Positions 60,184 through 64,000 of a DNA stretch of 64,000 bases are shown here, piece after piece (position 1 is the first letter of the stretch; the number at the start of each line of letters is the position of its first letter). The notes beneath the pieces were generated by a model, which did no database searches, was not told where the DNA came from, and was given only the letters and a program-made list of their open reading frames with translations. The translations under genes and the position numbers were made by a program. The DNA is from Paramecium tetraurelia (taxonomy: Eukaryota > Ciliophora > Oligohymenophorea > Peniculida > Parameciidae), in assembly GCF_000165425.1 (NCBI RefSeq), contig NW_001799355.1, forward strand, positions 411,398-475,397, given 5' to 3'.

Positions 60184-63100
60184 TCAATTAAAGAAAAAAT
60201 AAATATATTAAATATTATTAATGGTAAAAGTAGATAATTAACAAGAGATGTTTTGTTGAAAATACCTTAAGAGATTGGATAATTGAATCAAAATGATTCT
60301 GAAATGCTGAAGTATATTTTAAATTTTGGATGAATTATTAATATCAAAATTCTTTATGATTGTAAGGAATGAATACATAAGCATCCATTTAATGTGAACC
60401 CTTCTCTAAAAAAGAAATCTATATATATATATACTGCTGCCATCATACTTTTTCAAAGTTTCTTCAAACCTATTCATTTTATTTAGCATACTAGCTAAGT
60501 AATCATCCAATTTAAATCATACCTTTGTTGAAATAATACATTAAATCTTCAGGATTTTTTAAAATGACTTAATCATAGTTTTCCAAAGCTTCTTCGAATC
60601 TATTCATTTTAACTAGAGTCTAAGCTAAGTAATCATTCATTTGGAATTCATACCTTTGTTGAAATAATACATAGATTTTTATGGATATTTTTAAATAGCT
60701 AAATCATAATTTTCCAAAGCCTCTTCCAACCTATTCATTTTTTATAGAGTATCAGCTAAGTAATCGTCATTAATTAATTATACCTTTGCCATCATAATAG
60801 TCTGAATTTTCTGGATTTTTCTAAATAGCTGAATCATAATTTTGCAGAGCTTCTTCATATCTATTCATTTTATTTAGCGTAATAGCTAAGAAATAATTTA
60901 GTTTGAATTTACCTTTATTAAAATAATACCTACGAATCTTCTGGGTTTTTTTAAATAGCTGAATCATAATTTTCTAGAGCTTCTTCGAATCTATTCATGA
61001 AATTTAATGTAATTGCTTGAAAGTTATGTTTTATCGTTATACCCTTGCCATTAAAATAGTTTGGATTTTGTGGATTCATCTAGATAGCTAGATCATAACA
61101 AATAAGGGCTTCTTTTAATCTATTCATTTTATTTAATGTATTTGCTTTATGAAAACCAGATGTCGATACCTTTGCAGTTATAATAGTCTGGATCAAATTG
61201 ATTATTTTAAATGGCTAAATCATAATATTGCACTGCTTCCTCAAATCTATTTATTTTATGTAAAGTGATTGCTTGGAAATGATAAGCTCATCATTTACCT
61301 TTACAATAGTAATAATATGAATTTTTTGGTTTTTTCTGAATTGCTGAATTATAATAGTTTATTGCCTCCTCATATTTATTTAATTAGCTTAAAGTATTTG
61401 CTATGAAAATGATGTGCTATTGAAGTATTACCTTTATTATTTTAATAATCTGCATTATTCGGATTTTTACTTATAGCTATATCCTAATATTCCAATGCTT
61501 CTTCAAATCTTTGCATTTTAATTAAAGTATTTGCTAAATAAAATGGTGATATAAAAACAATACCTTTATTATTATAATAATCTGAATTGTCAAAATTTTT
61601 GAAAATGGCAAAATTATAAAATTACAAAGCTTCTTCAAATCTATTTATTTTATGTAAGGTGACTGCTTCAAATTTATTGAAGTATTATTTACCTTTATGA
61701 TGGTAATAGAGTGAATTTTCTGGATTTTTGGAAATTGCTATATCATAATGGTTCAATGCTTCCTCAAATCTATTCATATTCATTAATGTAATCGCTGCAA
61801 ACGTAACATTATTTGTATACCCTTATTTGCATAGTAATCTGAATTTTCAGGGTTTTATTAAATTGCTAAATCAAAATACTCCAAACCCTCTTCAAATTGA
61901 TTCATTTTTTATAATATCACTGCTAGAAAAATAAATAAAGTGAATGATGCCTTTGTTGTTATAAAATTCTGAAATTTAATCGTTATATTTTATAGCTTAA
62001 TCATAATATATCAACGACTCTTCAAATTTATTCATTTAACCTAAAGTAATTGCTTCAAATTAGTAATTTACATTTTACCTTTACCATTATAACAATCTGC
62101 ATTTTCTGGATTTTTTTAAATGGCTGATTCGTAATACTCCATAGCTTATTCTAATCTATTCATATTCATTAAAGTAATTGCTACAAAGGTTTGTTTCAAA
62201 TTGTATACCTTTGCCAATATAATAATCTGCATTGATAAAGTTTTTTTAAATAGCTAAATCATAGTATTCTAATGCCTCTACAAATCTTTTCATATTCATT
62301 AAAGAAATGGCTATAAATTTTAAATTTGAATTTTATACCTTTGCCAAAATAATAGTCTGAATTTTCTGGGTTTTTCTAAGTAGCTGAATCATAGTTATTT
62401 AAAGCCTCTTCAAATCTGTTCATATTATTTAGTGTAATAGCTAAGAAATTATTAATTTTGATCATACCCTTGTTAAAATAATATCTTGAATCTTCTGGAT
62501 TTTTCTAAATAGCTGAATCATAATTTTCTACAGCTTCTTCAAATCTGTTCATATTATTTAGTGTAATAGCTAAGAAATTATTAATTTTGATCATACCCTT
62601 GTTAAAATAATATCTTGAATCTTCTGGATTTTTCTAAATAGCTGAATCATAATTTTCCAAAGCCTCTTCAAATCTGTTCATTTTTTGTAGAGTATCAGCT
62701 AAGTAATTATCAACAATTAATTTTACCTTTGCCATTATAATAGTCTGAATTTTCTGGATTTTTCTAAATAGCTGAATCATAATTTTCCAAAGCCTCTTCA
62801 AATCTGTTCATTTTTTGTAGAGTATCAGCTAAGTAATTATCATCAATCAATTATACCTTTGCCATTATAATAGTATGAATTTTCTGGATTTTTCTATATA
62901 GCTAAATCATAGTTTTCTAAAGCCTCATCTAAACTATTCATTTTTTATAGAGTATCAGCTAAGTAATCATCAACAATTCATTATACCTTTGCCATTATAA
63001 TAGTATGAATTTTCTGGATCTTTCTAAATCGCTTAATCATAATTTTTTAAAGCTTCTTCATATCTGTTCATTTTATTTAGCGTAATAGCTAAGAATAATT

Positions 63101-64000
63101 TAGTTTGAATTTTACCTTTGTTAAAATAATACCTTGAATCTTCTGGGTTTTTCTAAATAGCTGAATCATAATTTTCTAAAGCTTTTTCTAATCTATTCAT
63201 TGTATTTAGCGTAATAGCTAAGAAGTAATTTAGTTTGAATTTTACCTTTGTTAAAATAATACCTTGAATCTTCTGGGTTTTTCTAAATAGCTGAATCATA
63301 ATTTTCCAAAGCTTCTTCAAATCTGTTCATATTATTTAGTGTCGTAGCTAAAAAATATCAGTTTGAATCATACCTTTGTTATAATAATATCTTGAATCTT
63401 CTGGATTTTACTAAATAGCCTTATCATAATTTTCCAAAGCTTCTTCTAACCTGCTCATTTTCTGTAGTGTAATAGCTAAGAAATCATACTGGTTGGATCA
63501 TACCTTTGTTGAAATAATACATAGAATTCTAAGAATTTTTCTATATAACTAAATCATAATTTTCTAATGCTTCCTCAAATCTATTCATTTTTTTTAAAGT
63601 ATCAGCTAAGAAATCATCCAATGAGTTAATTATACCTTTTTTAAAGTAATAGTCAGTAAACTTAGGGTTTCTCTAGATAGCTGATTCATAATTTTCCAAA
63701 TCTTCTTCGAATTTGATTGCTTTATCTAGTGTAATAGCTATGAAATTGTTCATTCTAACCATACCTTTGTAAAAACAATACCTTGAATCTTATAAATTGT
63801 TCAAAATAACTGAATCCTAATTATCCAATGTTTCTTCAAATCTGGTAAGTTTTTCTAGAGTATATCCTAGAAATTATCCAGATAAAATAATACCTAGTTT
63901 TAATATATCATTTACCTTCTGAAAATTTTAAAATAATTGATACGAGAATTGTTAGAGCTTTTTTGAATTTATTCATCTTTACTTGGGGTGAATGCTCTCT
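60184..64000 (-). CDS. TPR-repeat protein, 5' partial
   Basis: The gene enters from the right edge and ends near the TGA at 60184-60186. It consists of about 27 tetratricopeptide repeats of 34 residues with the pattern A-x-T-L-x-x-M-N-R-x-E-E-A-L-E-N-Y-D-x-A-I-Q-x-N-P-x-D-x-x-Y-Y-x-N-K; for example ITLNTMNRLEKALENYDSAI then QKNPEDSRYYFNK. Each repeat is one exon of 102 nt, separated by introns of about 26-30 nt inserted after the first base of the same codon, so the DNA period is about 130 nt. TPR arrays are protein-binding scaffolds. The last repeat is cut short and followed by about 60 residues without TPR pattern, so the C-terminus is uncertain. Confidence 0.8.
60470..64000 (-). repeat. 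Tandem TPR exon-intron units, period about 130 bp
   Basis: About 27 units, each of 102 coding bases plus an intron. Neighbouring units at 62410-62670 are identical over more than 100 bases, including the intron, and those at 62670-62860 differ in only a few bases, while units further left are more diverged. This shows recent unit duplication or gene conversion. Confidence 0.85.
61923..61950 (-). other. GC-AG intron in the TPR gene
   Basis: At the position where all other TPR units have an intron starting GTA, this one starts GCATCA and ends TTCTAG, 28 nt long. The flanking repeat exons join in frame exactly as in the other units. Confidence 0.7.

Noticed and set aside
1-64000. tRNA, rRNA, CRISPR arrays, transposons, bacterial-type promoters and terminators
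   Set aside because: I looked for cloverleaf-type signatures, inverted repeats and transposase motifs and found none that hold; prokaryotic signals do not apply to this genome.

Overview
The window reads as macronuclear DNA of a ciliate, almost certainly Paramecium. TAA and TAG occur throughout real reading frames as glutamine and only TGA ends genes. Genes are packed tightly on both strands, DNA is AT-rich, and introns are almost all 22-32 nt with GTA...TAG ends. Standard-code ORF calling therefore breaks every gene here. I rebuilt genes with TGA as the only stop. For all the main genes except the two repeat genes at the right end, the length minus introns came out divisible by three, which checks the models internally.

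Layout: 1-3769 (+) is the 3' part of a very Cys-rich surface-antigen-like gene. 3827-12661 carries a secreted class 3 lipase (-), a probably myristoylated AGC kinase (+), a copine with a C-terminal RING finger (+), a relic, and a mucin-like Ser/Glu/Thr-rich anchored surface protein (-). 14886-27491 is a minus-strand block: an F-box-like protein, diaminopimelate decarboxylase (lysA), a Na+/K+-type P-ATPase, a multi-pass coiled-coil protein, and an MSP-like/WD40 fusion. 27590-28839 is a decayed Cys-rich gene.

29566-38662 (+) holds three tandem paralogous hybrid histidine kinases. The third has lost the phospho-accepting His and most ATP-site signatures but keeps a complete receiver. 38858-41793 (-) has a fatty acyl-CoA reductase, a tiny Mic10-like MICOS subunit, and a stand-alone NPC1 N-terminal domain protein. 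42815-51415 (+) holds a SHIPPO-repeat protein, a COPI-associated-type membrane protein, three coiled-coil proteins (two are tandem paralogues), a zinc-finger/TPR protein and a helical protein. 51488-52177 is a membrane-protein frame broken by one TGA, and 52861-55260 looks like gene remains. The right end has two large minus-strand repeat genes, a zinc-finger/MORN-like gene and a TPR gene running off the window. In both, each protein repeat carries its own tiny intron at the same place.

Cross-cutting points: about one in six introns I placed ends in AAG rather than TAG; one is 95 nt long; one is GC-AG. Three proteins (kinase, copine, F-box-like) begin with a myristoylation-type Met-Gly. No rRNA, tRNA, CRISPR or transposon was recognised. 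All functions are from motif recognition by eye; no database search was run.
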